Shown here in pieces: positions 1 through 7,525 of a stretch of DNA of 33,308 bases (position 1 is the stretch's first letter; each line of letters starts with the position of its first letter). The notes below the pieces were generated by a model. It was not told the origin of the DNA. It saw nothing but the letters and a program-made list of their open reading frames with translations, and searched no databases. The stretch lies in NCBI GenBank assembly GCA_964345215.1, contig CAYFQH010000022.1, forward strand, positions 1-33,308, read 5' to 3'. A program made the translations under genes and the position numbers. Source of the DNA: CAYFQH01 sp964345215 (GTDB taxonomy: Bacteria > Bacillota > Clostridia > Christensenellales > Aristaeellaceae).

Positions 1-83
1 TGGTGCGATCGACGGGAATCGAACCCGTACCCTCTCGGACACGCCCCTCAAACGTGCGCGTATGCCAGTTCCGCCACGATCGC
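1..83 (-). tRNA. tRNA-Leu(GAG)
   Basis: Read on the minus strand, the sequence folds as a class II tRNA. The acceptor stem GCGATCG pairs with CGATCGC, followed by an encoded discriminator A and CCA end (CCA is complementary to positions 1-3). The anticodon stem CACGT/GCGTG (with a T-G pair) encloses the loop TTGAGGG, giving anticodon GAG, which reads leucine CUC/CUU codons. The long variable arm and the GGTTCGAATCC T-arm fit tRNA-Leu. The gene starts at the window edge, so further tRNA genes may lie beyond it. Confidence 0.95.
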
Positions 84-105
84 TTACATTAAATTAGCAT
101 GTTTT

Positions 106-134
106 AGTATACTGGGGAAAGTCTTTTCTGTCAA
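106..134 (-). promoter_or_regulatory. Promoter of the tRNA-Leu gene
   Basis: On the minus strand a perfect -35 TTGACA (complement of 129-134) and a -10 TATACT (complement of 106-111) are separated by 17 bp. They lie about 20 bp upstream of the mature tRNA 5' end. This is a strong housekeeping-sigma promoter, divergent from the promoter at 158-186. Confidence 0.75.
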
Positions 135-152
135 TACAGCCATGATAAAAAT

Positions 153-173
153 AATTATTGACAAACGATAATT
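153..173. promoter_or_regulatory. Inverted repeat (operator candidate 1)
   Basis: AATTATTG, five spacer bases, then CGATAATT: an 8-bp dyad with one mismatch that covers the -35 box of the rightward promoter. It shares its half-site with the longer perfect dyad at 189-219; the two centres are about 41 bp apart. I infer binding by the XRE regulator encoded at 1262-1492; no direct proof is in the sequence. Confidence 0.55.
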
Positions 174-186
174 TTTCCGATACAGT
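158..186 (+). promoter_or_regulatory. Promoter of the DUF2975-XRE-lipoprotein module
   Basis: A -35 TTGACA at 158-163 and a -10 TACAGT at 181-186 have 17-bp spacing. Transcription would start about 195, inside the second inverted repeat. Both dyads overlap functional parts of this promoter, which suggests repression. Confidence 0.65.
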
Positions 187-188
187 AA

Positions 189-219
189 AATTAAATTATT
201 GAATAACAATAATTTAATT
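189..219. promoter_or_regulatory. Perfect 13-bp inverted repeat (operator candidate 2)
   Basis: AATTAAATTATTG, spacer AATAA, CAATAATTTAATT: the arms are perfectly complementary. It sits between the -10 box and the Shine-Dalgarno sequence (220-224), so it could act as an operator on DNA or as a leader hairpin in RNA. The near copy at 153-173 favours a protein-binding site. Confidence 0.65.
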
Positions 220-229
220 GGAGGTGCCC

Positions 230-1252
230 ATGAAAAACAAAGAAAAAGGGCTGATCGGCCTGCTCCTGCTAGAAGGGGTAATTTGTATTCTTTTTTGCTT
301 GATTTCCCCTTCTTTCCCAGGCTTGTTCACGTCTGTTTTTGCCTTTCCCTTTGAGCAAATTGCTGCCGCCCTCAAGTTTTTTTCTCTTCATAGCCAGGGG
401 GGCAATTTAGCAGCCATAGGCCTTTATATTTTGATAGGCCTTGCTCCTTTAGTCTTTTTTATTTACCTAAAAAGAAAGAATTCCAGCCACCGGGAAGAAG
501 GCTTATTGCTGCTTTTAAGCCCTTTACTGTTTGTAGCCCTTTATTATATGATCAACCCTGCTTTTCTCCCGTCGGTCCTGACAGGAGCCATGGGGAAGGC
601 CTTTTTGGGCAGCGTGCTTTATTCTATTATCATCGGCTATGGTGTTTTAAAACTCCTTCGCCTGGTAACCAGGGCTGAGACAACCAAGCTCACAAAAATA
701 ACGGAGGTTTTTTTAGGGCTGTTGGCGGCCTTATTTGTTTTTATGGCCTTTGGGCTTCTTTTTGCCCGGCTGCTAATAGATATAGGCACCCTAAAAAACA
801 ATGGTATAACCCAGGCCGGCTACCTTGATGGCGTACTTTTGGGAGAAGTAAGCTTTTTTTCCACAGTAGTACCAAATTATAATCTGCCCTTAAGCTACGT
901 TGTGGTTGTACTAAACTATTTCATAAATGCTTTGCCCCATGTACTAAATGTTTTGGTTATTTTTAGTGGCCTTCGCCTCCTGGAGGCCTTAAAAGAAAAT
1001 CCCTACGCCAATAAAACCATGGCTGCAGTGGATAACCTGCTGGATCTTTGTAAAAAATCGCTGATTGCTGTTATTCTTTCAACCATTGCCGTTAATGTTT
1101 TTCAGCTGATTTTTATGAATACAATTATGATTTTAAACACCTTGGTTCAAGTTCCTTTCTATGCCCTCCTCTTTTTGTTGGCTGTCTTGCTTTTAGCCCG
1201 CTATTTTAAAGGAAACAAGCAGCTAAAAGAGGAGATGGATCAATTTATATAG
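230..1252 (+). CDS. DUF2975-like multi-pass membrane protein
   Basis: A 340-residue integral membrane protein of unknown function. Several hydrophobic segments are evident: about residues 8-30, 58-78, 92-112, 125-145, 155-185, 220-250 and two near the C-terminus. The second half has the layout of DUF2975 proteins, with a loop of the type 'LxxALKENPYANKTMAAVDNLL' between membrane spans and a charged tail 'LKEEMDQFI'. The usual DUF2975 protein is about half this length, so the N-terminal half looks like an additional membrane domain. The start is ATG at 230, preceded by GGAGG at 220-224; an in-frame TTG at 218 is part of the binding site region and is not favoured. A small XRE regulator follows 9 bp downstream, the standard partner of DUF2975 genes in Bacillota. 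The family assignment rests on pattern and context, not on a search. Confidence 0.7.
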   Translation: MKNKEKGLIGLLLLEGVICILFCLISPSFPGLFTSVFAFPFEQIAAALKFFSLHSQGGNLAAIGLYILIGLAPLVFFIYLKRKNSSHREEGLLLLLSPLLFVALYYMINPAFLPSVLTGAMGKAFLGSVLYSIIIGYGVLKLLRLVTRAETTKLTKITEVFLGLLAALFVFMAFGLLFARLLIDIGTLKNNGITQAGYLDGVLLGEVSFFSTVVPNYNLPLSYVVVVLNYFINALPHVLNVLVIFSGLRLLEALKENPYANKTMAAVDNLLDLCKKSLIAVILSTIAVNVFQLIFMNTIMILNTLVQVPFYALLFLLAVLLLARYFKGNKQLKEEMDQFI

Positions 1253-1261
1253 AGGTTTACG

Positions 1262-1492
1262 ATGGCAATACAAGTTTATTTAGATGAAATATTAAAAAAA
1301 CGGAAAATGACGGCCAAGGAACTGTGTGCCCTGGTAGGGATTACGGAAGCCAATCTGTCTATTCTACGCAGCGGCAAGGCAAAAGGGGTTCGTTTTTCAA
1401 CAGTGAATAAAATTTGTTGGTACTTACATTGCGATGTAGGCGATCTGCTTAAATTTGATGGAAATTTGGAGGAAGAGGAAAATGAGACGTAA
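1262..1492 (+). CDS. Small XRE-family regulator (YozG-like Cro/CI helix-turn-helix)
   Basis: A 76-residue protein that is almost entirely one DNA-binding domain. The helix-turn-helix spans about residues 17-45 ('TAKELCALVGITEANLSIL' followed by the RSGKAKGVRFSTVNKICWYL helix). The ending 'CDVGDLLKF' is typical of the YozG-like subgroup that accompanies DUF2975 proteins. ATG at 1262 lies 9 bp after the upstream stop. The gene overlaps the start of the following lipoprotein gene by 11 bp, so translation is probably coupled. It is the natural candidate to bind the paired dyads at 153-173 and 189-219 and so autoregulate the module; this is inference. Confidence 0.85.
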   Translation: MAIQVYLDEILKKRKMTAKELCALVGITEANLSILRSGKAKGVRFSTVNKICWYLHCDVGDLLKFDGNLEEEENET

Positions 1493-2515
1493 AACCCTAT
1501 TAACAGCAATCTGTTTACTGCTGATAACCGCCTTAACAAGCTGCAACTGGCCAGGGAAGATAGACAGGAGAATGCTTTAAAAGACAGGCTGATTGGTGTT
1601 TTTATTACAGCACAGCCTCTGGAAGAGCTTAGTCATGAAACCTTTGCACAAGATAAAGTTACCTTTATGAACGGAGAAGCCGTTCTTTTAGAAAAGAAAG
1701 ATAAACAGGCGATTAGGTTCTATGCTCAAAAGAACAGCCAAACCCATGTAGACGAAATAACAGGTGAAACCTACAAAGCGGGAGACTACCATTTTCCGGG
1801 GATGAAGGGTATAAAATTTTTTATGCCGATTGATTTTATGCCGGTTGAAGAAGAGCAGGATGGGGAAATGACAGAGAGAAGGGCTCCTTATACTACAACC
1901 ATCGGAGATCCCGCTGTTCACGATGTGAGAGTTAATACCACCATTGAGGATGAAAAATACAGCCAGGAGTTAGAGGGAACCATTTGTATAACTCCCATTA
2001 AAAAGGACATTGTTTTATATCTTAACCCCGTTAACCAAACAGCCGATGGGCAAGTTTATGCTTCGCCCAGCCAAGGGGGATGGATGGTTACACCGGAAAA
2101 CACCCAAAATGAAGGGAGCTTTTATAGCAACAGCTTTACAGGGGAAGGTGTGATGAAAGACGGGGAAAAAGAAAAAAGCTATTTTGGTTCTGTAAAGATG
2201 AACTTCCATGTTAGCTATCGGCCTGAAAAAGTGGTTTTTCTATCTATGGATGAGGAAAGTCAAGTGATGCGAAAGCAGGAATTCGCCCCAAATCAAGTGC
2301 CGGAGAAAATGGTTCCGCCTGAGGATACGGCCTATGTTATTGTAGAAAGCCATAAAAAAGATGCTACAGGCACTACGGTTATTTCAAGGGCATTATACAG
2401 CCCTGAGGAGAAAGTGTTTTCTATACTGGAACCAAGGGAAGACAGCTTTTTGAATACCCGCTATGTGGCAATACAGTGGGAAGAAGAGGAGGCTTCTTTT
2501 GAAAAAACGAGATAA
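1482..2515 (+). pseudogene. Lipoprotein gene with a frameshift after the lipobox
   Basis: ATG at 1482 has a good ribosome binding site (GGAGG at 1468-1472). It opens a typical lipoprotein signal, MRRKTLLTAICLLLITALTSC, with lipobox LTSC and the cysteine at codon 21. In this frame translation stops at 1580 after 32 residues. The coding signal continues in another frame: from about 1541 the frame used by the long downstream stretch reads KLQLAREDRQENALKDRLIG and continues to the stop at 2515. The first ATG of that long frame (1667) has no ribosome binding site, so it is not a separate gene. Repairing one base between about 1545 and 1560 would give a lipoprotein of about 344 residues. The mature part is hydrophilic, without transmembrane spans, and no known domain is recognised. 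It is either a recent loss-of-function indel or a sequencing error. A -1 programmed shift is unlikely because no slippery heptamer is present. Confidence 0.75.
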
Positions 2516-2535
2516 CAAACACTTTTGACGGTTAC

Positions 2536-2577
2536 AAACAAAATACAGGCTTTGATATCAAAGCCTGTATTTTGTTT
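2536..2577. terminator. Rho-independent terminator, perfect 42-bp palindrome
   Basis: The two 21-base arms are exactly complementary without a spacer (centre between 2556 and 2557, core CAGGCTTTGAT/ATCAAAGCCTG). The ends AAAACAAA and TTTTGTTT give a T-rich tail on either strand. It closes the DUF2975-XRE-lipoprotein unit. Confidence 0.85.
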
Positions 2578-2599
2578 TTGATTTACCCCTTGCCTTTAA

Positions 2600-2627
2600 T
2601 GGTTTGTTCATAAAACAATGGTATACT
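2600..2627 (+). promoter_or_regulatory. Possible extended -10 promoter before the adaptor gene
   Basis: TGG followed by TATACT (-10 at 2622-2627) forms an extended -10 element. The -35 region around 2600-2605 (TGGTTT) matches poorly. It is the best candidate in the 150 bp between the terminator and the start at 2729. Confidence 0.4.
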
Positions 2628-2728
2628 TTGGTTGGTAGTTCCCCATTTGAAATGAAGTTTTGGGCAAATCATTTTTTACCGGAGAACCCCAAACCTTCTG
2701 AACGAAGAAGATGGAAGGATCGATTGAA

Positions 2729-3811
2729 ATGAACATAAAAAAAATTCTCGCCAGCCTATTGGCCTTTGTACTTACAGCCGTTATGGGTGCCGCCGCCTTT
2801 GGCCAAGAAGAAAAAGCTATTGAAATATACGGAGAGGTTGCCCCAAAACAGACCCTTTCTCTGTTTGCTCCAGCCGGTGGCATGTTAGAGGATAACAACC
2901 TTTCCCTGGGGGACCGGGTGGAGGAAGGGCAGGTTTTATTTACCCTTGCCACCCAAAAGACCTTTTCTCCTTGGGATGGCACAGTTCGGGGCCTTCACCT
3001 TGAAATAGGTCAGAACATCACCTCGGTAACAGAACGCTATGGAGCGTGCCTATATATTGAACCAAGCCAGCCCTTTACGGTGCAATCTACCACCGCCCAG
3101 GCCTATAATGAAAAAGAAAATAAAGTTGTTCTTCCCGGCCAGGAGGTATACCTTTTAAGCACAAACGATAAAAACCGCATGGGGGTAGGCCTTGTAACCG
3201 CAACAGAGGGGGCAGATTTTACCGTTGAGGTGAAAGAGGAAGGCAATAGCCTTGATGTAAACGAGCGGGTAGGGATTTATAGAAAAGATGACCATGACAG
3301 CAAAAGCCGCCTTGGCTATGGCATTGTTGTTCCTACGAATTTGGTGCCCCTTGAGGGCAGCGGGGTTTTGGTTGGGGTGCATGTAAAAGAAGGGCAAAAA
3401 GTTCAAAAGGGAGATCTGCTTTTTGAAACCCTGGCCCCCGGCACCAATCACCAAAGCCCCGATACCAATGAAATTACATCCCCCTTAACAGGCATTATCA
3501 CCTCTTTGGCGGCTGCCCCGGGTAGCCTTGTTTCCGCGGATCAGCTGCTGGCCACCATAGTTGATGAAAGTCAGCTTCAAATCGTTGCATCTGTTGGCGA
3601 AAATGATTATAATCAAGTAAGGGTAAGCAGCCCGGTAACCATTACCTTTGATGCTTACCCAAATCTTAAACCTATCCATGGCACAGTTGCAGCCCTTGCT
3701 GGAGCCAGTGCCACCGAAACCGGTGAAAAGGAATACCAGGTTAAAATTGATTTTACCTATGAGGAGCCTTTGCCCTTAGGCCTTGAAGCAAAGGTAGCCT
3801 TACAACCATAA
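2729..3811 (+). CDS. Secreted HlyD/membrane-fusion-like adaptor protein
   Basis: A 360-residue exported protein. The Sec signal peptide is MNIKKILASLLAFVLTAVMG, with a likely cut after AFG about residue 25. Two biotinyl-lipoyl-like half motifs are visible: 'LGDRVEEGQVLFTL...SPWDGTVRGLHLEIGQNI' and later 'VKEGQKVQKGDLLFETL...ITSPLTGIITSLAAAPGSLV'. These are followed by a beta-barrel-like stretch 'LQIVASVGENDYNQVRVSSPVTITFDAYP'. This is the layout of periplasmic adaptor subunits of tripartite efflux pumps or ABC exporters. No long coiled coil and no partner transporter gene is adjacent. The start is ATG 2729 with GGAAGG at 2713-2718; the in-frame ATG at 2711 has no clear binding site. It stands as an orphan adaptor and might serve another surface function. 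Confidence 0.75.
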   Translation: MNIKKILASLLAFVLTAVMGAAAFGQEEKAIEIYGEVAPKQTLSLFAPAGGMLEDNNLSLGDRVEEGQVLFTLATQKTFSPWDGTVRGLHLEIGQNITSVTERYGACLYIEPSQPFTVQSTTAQAYNEKENKVVLPGQEVYLLSTNDKNRMGVGLVTATEGADFTVEVKEEGNSLDVNERVGIYRKDDHDSKSRLGYGIVVPTNLVPLEGSGVLVGVHVKEGQKVQKGDLLFETLAPGTNHQSPDTNEITSPLTGIITSLAAAPGSLVSADQLLATIVDESQLQIVASVGENDYNQVRVSSPVTITFDAYPNLKPIHGTVAALAGASATETGEKEYQVKIDFTYEEPLPLGLEAKVALQP

Positions 3812-3835
3812 ACAACCCAAAAGGAGGGTAAAAAA

Positions 3836-4687
3836 ATGGAAAATATGAAAAGCACTTATACCTTAAAAAACGGTGTAACCATACCAAAACTTGCCTTTGG
3901 AACCTGGCAGGCGGCCGAAGGTTCCACCGCTTATGATGCGGTGATGCATGCCTTTGAGGCAGGCTACCGCCATATTGATACAGCTGCCGCCTACGGTAAC
4001 GAGGCATCCATTGGAAAAGCCATTAAAAACAGCGGCATCGCACGAAGCGAGCTGTTTATTACGACAAAACTATGGAACGACTCCCACTCCTACGGCAAGG
4101 CCCTGGCCGCCTTTGAAAGCTCAATGGAAAAACTGGGGCTTGATACTTTGGATTTATACCTGGTTCACTGGCCCAATCCCCCCTATGTGCGCAACCGCTT
4201 TGAGGAAAGCACCAAAGAGACTTGGTCTGCCATGGAAAAACTGTACCAAAACGGCAAAGTAAGGGCCATCGGGGTAAGTAACTACATGCCCCACCACCTG
4301 GAAGTGCTTCTTCAAAATGCCACCATTGACCCAATGGTAAACCAAATTCGCATCTATCCCGGTTCTTTTGACCAAAAAACCATTGATTTTTGCCAAAAAG
4401 AAGGAATTTTGTTGGAAGGATACAGCCCCATTGGCCGGGGAGAGGTTTTAGGTGCCCCGGAAATTTTAAAAATTGCCGAAAACCACGGCAAAACTCCTGC
4501 CCAAGTATGCCTTCGGTGGAGCCTCCAGCGGGGCTTCCTGCCCTTGCCGAAATCCGTAACCCCAGCAAGAATTGTTGAAAACACCCAAGTTTTTGATTTT
4601 ACCTTAACAGATGATGAAATGCACGTTTTAAACACCATAAAAAACTATGGAGCAGAGCCCAACCACCCGGACCGAACGGACTTTTAG
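3836..4687 (+). CDS. Aldo/keto reductase
   Basis: A 283-residue cytoplasmic NADPH-dependent oxidoreductase with a TIM-barrel fold that reduces aldehydes and ketones to alcohols. All four catalytic residues are present: D48 and Y53 in 'GYRHIDTAAAYGNE', K78 in 'LFITTKLW' and H111 in 'DLYLVHWP'. The C-terminal 'LPKSVTPARIVENTQVFDFTL' is the NADP-binding motif of the family. Length and motifs fit the group of 2,5-diketo-gluconate and glyoxal/methylglyoxal reductases (YvgN-like); the substrate cannot be told. ATG 3836 has a strong AAGGAGGG site. It lies 24 bp after the adaptor gene, probably co-transcribed, and is closed by the terminator at 4759-4800. Confidence 0.95.
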   Translation: MENMKSTYTLKNGVTIPKLAFGTWQAAEGSTAYDAVMHAFEAGYRHIDTAAAYGNEASIGKAIKNSGIARSELFITTKLWNDSHSYGKALAAFESSMEKLGLDTLDLYLVHWPNPPYVRNRFEESTKETWSAMEKLYQNGKVRAIGVSNYMPHHLEVLLQNATIDPMVNQIRIYPGSFDQKTIDFCQKEGILLEGYSPIGRGEVLGAPEILKIAENHGKTPAQVCLRWSLQRGFLPLPKSVTPARIVENTQVFDFTLTDDEMHVLNTIKNYGAEPNHPDRTDF

Positions 4688-4758
4688 GGCGATTCCCCTT
4701 TTTATAGTTAGCATCCATACATTTACATAATTTAGAATGCTCTAAAAAAGAAGGATCC

Positions 4759-4800
4759 TCCCCTGATTTTATATCAAATTAAAATCAGGGGAATATTTTT
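4759..4800 (+). terminator. Rho-independent terminator after the aldo/keto reductase
   Basis: A 13-bp perfect stem (TCCCCTGATTTTA at 4759-4771 with TAAAATCAGGGGA at 4780-4792), an 8-base loop, then a T-rich tail ending TATTTTT. Confidence 0.9.
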
Positions 4801-4826
4801 ACGCAAAACAAAAAACGTGGTATAAT
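4798..4826 (+). promoter_or_regulatory. Promoter of dinB
   Basis: A -35 TTTACG (4798-4803), 17-bp spacer and perfect -10 TATAAT (4821-4826) preceded by TGG (extended -10). The -35 overlaps the end of the preceding terminator. No obvious LexA box was recognised here. Confidence 0.75.
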
Positions 4827-4861
4827 AAATGGGAATATAAGTTCGTTTTTTGGAGGGCAGG

Positions 4862-6097
4862 ATGGATCGGGTTATTTTACACTGCGATTGTAATAATTAT
4901 TTTGCGTCTGTTGAATCGATCTTCAGGCCTGAGTTGAAGCAGGTGCCTACAGCAGTTTGTGGCGACCCTAAGGGCAGGCATGGCATTGTGCTGGCCAAAA
5001 ATGACCTGGCCAAGGCCTGCGGCGTGGTTACGGCAGAGCCCATTTGGCAGGCGAAACGCAAATGCCCCAACTTGGTTTTGGTGCCCCCTCAGCACGACCA
5101 GTACCATATTTATTCCAAGCGAATTAACAAAATATACCAACAGTATACCGACCAGGTAGAAGCTTTTTCAATTGACGAATCTTGGTTGGATGTAACGGCG
5201 AGCCTTGATTTGTTTGGCAGCGGAAAAGACATTGCGGACGAACTGCGCCGCCGGGTGCGGGAGGAACTGGGGCTGACCATCTCTGTTGGGGTTTCTTTTA
5301 ACAAAACCTTTGCCAAGTTGGCCTCAGATATGAAAAAGCCCGACGGTACCACTTTGCTTACCCGGGAGAACTATAAGCAAATACTGTACCCTAAACCCAT
5401 TGAAACCCTTTTGTTTGTGGGAAAAAATACAGGAAGGGCCTTGCGGGAGCAGGGAATTAAAACCGTAGGGGAAGCTGTGGCCGCAGGAGAGGGAACGTTG
5501 GAAGCTATTTTGGGCAAGGGGGGCAGCGCCCTTTATGTCCAGGCCACAGGCCGGGAAAATGATCCCGTGCGCTTAAGCTGGGATCCGGAGGACGTAAAAA
5601 GCGTAGGCAATGGCATGACTTTTGCAAAGGATTTGATAGGTTTTGAGCAAATGCGGGCAGGTATTTTAAAACTATGCGACACGGTGGGTAGCCGCCTGCG
5701 CAGCCAGGGACTAAAGGGGGGAACCATATCGTTGCAGATTAAAAACCCCCAGTTTAAAGTTATTTCAAGGCAAATGCCTCTGCCTCGGCTTACCCACTCT
5801 ACAAAGGATATTTATGAGGCGGCAGTAGAGCTGCTCGAAAAAAGCTGGAAGCCTCAGGCACCGGTTCGGCTTTTTACCGTTACGGTAACCAACTTGGTAA
5901 AAGAGGGGGAGGAAATAGAGCAACTCAGTTTTTTTCAGCAGGAAAAAATACAAAATGAAAAACAAGAAAAGCTTGAAAAAGCCATGGACTCCCTTCGCAG
6001 CCGTTACGGTAAAAACACCCTGACCTTTGGAACTCTTTTAAAAGAAATGCAAAAAAAACATGACGAAGAGACGGAGGAGGGGCAAAAAGAGGAGTAA
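4862..6097 (+). CDS. dinB: DNA polymerase IV (Y-family translesion polymerase)
   Basis: A 411-residue error-prone DNA polymerase that extends past damaged bases. The catalytic carboxylates are D9 in 'VILHCDCNNYFASVE' and D105/E106 in 'AFSIDESWLDV'; the steric gate region 'NNYFASVE' is present. The palm-finger part is followed by a helix-hairpin-helix thumb ('LLFVGKNTGRALREQGIKTVGEAV') and the little-finger domain from about residue 235. The C-terminal 'EQLSFF' matches the QLxLF-type motif that binds the beta sliding clamp. ATG 4862 is preceded by TGGAGG at 4851-4856; a TTG at 4850 lies within the binding site. It is a single-gene unit between the promoter at 4798-4826 and the terminator at 6097-6134. 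Confidence 0.95.
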   Translation: MDRVILHCDCNNYFASVESIFRPELKQVPTAVCGDPKGRHGIVLAKNDLAKACGVVTAEPIWQAKRKCPNLVLVPPQHDQYHIYSKRINKIYQQYTDQVEAFSIDESWLDVTASLDLFGSGKDIADELRRRVREELGLTISVGVSFNKTFAKLASDMKKPDGTTLLTRENYKQILYPKPIETLLFVGKNTGRALREQGIKTVGEAVAAGEGTLEAILGKGGSALYVQATGRENDPVRLSWDPEDVKSVGNGMTFAKDLIGFEQMRAGILKLCDTVGSRLRSQGLKGGTISLQIKNPQFKVISRQMPLPRLTHSTKDIYEAAVELLEKSWKPQAPVRLFTVTVTNLVKEGEEIEQLSFFQQEKIQNEKQEKLEKAMDSLRSRYGKNTLTFGTLLKEMQKKHDEETEEGQKEE

Positions 6098-6134
6098 AAC
6101 CCAATCCATATATATGGATTGGGTTTCGTTTTTT
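6097..6134 (+). terminator. Rho-independent terminator after dinB
   Basis: A perfect palindrome with core CCCAATCCATATATATGG and ATTGGG, flanked by AAA and TTT. It begins at the last base of the dinB stop codon and is followed by TTTCGTTTTTT. Confidence 0.9.
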
Positions 6135-6174
6135 ACCTTTAAGGGTTATGGCATTTTTCTAAAAGCAATACCCA

Positions 6175-6310
6175 ACAAAAGGAGGGATGATGAAGGAGGA
6201 AGATACTTTTGCGAAAAATACAGGGGTCATATTGCTGCTGCAAGAATTGTTGCCGCTGTTTTATGTGAAAAAAACCATCCCTTCATTGTGCCAGACCTGT
6301 GTGATGTTGC
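6175..6310 (+). other. Intergenic stretch with two Shine-Dalgarno motifs and tiny ORFs
   Basis: The stretch between the dinB terminator and the leftward acetyltransferase contains AAAGGAGGG (6178-6186) and AAGGAGGA (6193-6200). The first precedes ATG 6190, opening an 85-residue frame that runs to 6447, deep into the opposing gene, so it is doubtful. The second is ideally spaced from TTG 6209, which opens a 19-residue frame ending at 6268, RKIQGSYCCCKNCCRCFM after the start, with six cysteines. Neither is recognised and no homology claim is made. Coding is possible but unproven. Confidence 0.25.
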
Positions 6311-7525
6311 CTAGATATAATCGGAAATATAAGCTTTTTCTTGGGGAACCAATTGGTCTAACAGCAACACGGCTTGCTGGTCACCCTTCATCTGCTCCCG
6401 GTCATATAGTTTTTTTGCCCGTTTATAGCCAAGCAAAATGCAGGTAAGGGTGCCAATGGAAAGTTCAAGCTGGGGCTGGGTGCCCTCCTTTACGATTCTG
6501 GGCTCCTCACCGGGGCTTAGGTAAAGGGTGAAAATCCCCTCGTTCCAAGGCAGCAGGGGGTCGTTAATGGCCATACAAAGGGATAGGGGGCTGGTGACGT
6601 TAGTAAAGTTATACTGGCTGATAAACAAGGGCAGGTCAATAATGCGGCCCATAATATAAGGGCGCATTTGCTCGATGATGTCGCTGTCTTCCAGCCAAAA
6701 GGCTGTAGGTTCGCTAAAGTAATTGTTTCCTCGAACCTCTGTAACCATAGAGCCGTGGGCACCAATATAGTTCCACAAGCCCTTCCAGGATTCCATGTTC
6801 ATGTAAATCATTTCTTTAATGTGCATCACATCGTTTTTAAGCAAGTACACCATATAACCCAGGGGCTCATCGCTTTGGCTGTAGTAAATGGCAATGGCCG
6901 TGTCATCCTCATCCCAGCGCCAGTATTCATCCCATGCCAGCCGGTTTCTAAACAGGCAACCATGGGTTTGGTTGGCAAAAAGGGAATGAAGCTGAAATAA
7001 ATCTTCATGGTCTTGGGCTACACGCCGTACATAGCCCGGTGACTTCCCAGGTTTGGGCAGCTGGTAGTCTTTAATTTGATAGGTCATTTTGTCAGATATA
7101 AACTCCCAACCCCGGTGCCGGTATAAGGGTACCGAATAGGGAAAGAGCAAAGCCAGGCTTTGGCTGTTCTCCTTCATTTCTAAAAGGGTTTGTTTCATTA
7201 AAGAACTCATAAGCCCTTGGCCCGAATATTCCGGATAGGTGGCCACGCTGGTAATAAAGCCAATAGAATAAACGGCGTTATGAACGTTCATGCGAATAGG
7301 GTAAATGGCAATTTGGGAGGCCAACTTTTTGCCTTCAAACCAGCCTAAGACTGTAGCCCGCTCCAGCACAATAAATTTTGACTGGCGTATATCGTCGCTT
7401 TCCCAGCCATAGCGGGCCAAGGTGCGTTCTGTAACCTGAAAGGCATAGCGCAGCAGGTCGTTGTATTGATCTAAATCCTCAGGCTCTAAACGGCGAATTT
7501 CCATTTGGTCTTCAAAGTTTTTCAT
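6311..7525 (-). CDS. Eis-like GNAT N-acetyltransferase
   Basis: A 404-residue protein with the three-part layout of the Eis family (enhanced intracellular survival): an N-terminal GNAT domain, a second GNAT-like domain and a C-terminal sterol-carrier-like domain. The acetyl-CoA binding part is 'IGFITSVATYPEYSGQGLMSSLMKQTL' (about residues 93-118). 'ALLFPYSVPLYRHRGWEF' contains the tyrosine that in characterised Eis enzymes acts as general acid. Family members acetylate amines, including aminoglycosides or lysines, using acetyl-CoA in the cytoplasm; the substrate here is unknown. The SGQGLM loop differs from the arginine-rich loop of mycobacterial Eis. ATG at 7525 has an upstream AAAGGAGC. It lies 80 bp downstream of the helicase gene on the same strand and may be co-transcribed with it. 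Confidence 0.88.
   Translation of the reverse strand: MKNFEDQMEIRRLEPEDLDQYNDLLRYAFQVTERTLARYGWESDDIRQSKFIVLERATVLGWFEGKKLASQIAIYPIRMNVHNAVYSIGFITSVATYPEYSGQGLMSSLMKQTLLEMKENSQSLALLFPYSVPLYRHRGWEFISDKMTYQIKDYQLPKPGKSPGYVRRVAQDHEDLFQLHSLFANQTHGCLFRNRLAWDEYWRWDEDDTAIAIYYSQSDEPLGYMVYLLKNDVMHIKEMIYMNMESWKGLWNYIGAHGSMVTEVRGNNYFSEPTAFWLEDSDIIEQMRPYIMGRIIDLPLFISQYNFTNVTSPLSLCMAINDPLLPWNEGIFTLYLSPGEEPRIVKEGTQPQLELSIGTLTCILLGYKRAKKLYDREQMKGDQQAVLLLDQLVPQEKAYISDYI

Noticed and set aside
1540..1570. Programmed -1 frameshift producing the lipoprotein
   Set aside because: The local sequence CCAGGGAAGAT has no X-XXY-YYZ slippery heptamer and no clear downstream stimulator, so an indel or sequencing error is the simpler reading.
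4059..4568. A 169-residue open frame antisense to the aldo/keto reductase
   Set aside because: The sense gene has all catalytic residues; the antisense frame has no start signals or recognisable domain.
4827..4861. LexA operator before dinB
   Set aside because: No GAAC-N4-GTTC-like dyad is visible near the promoter.
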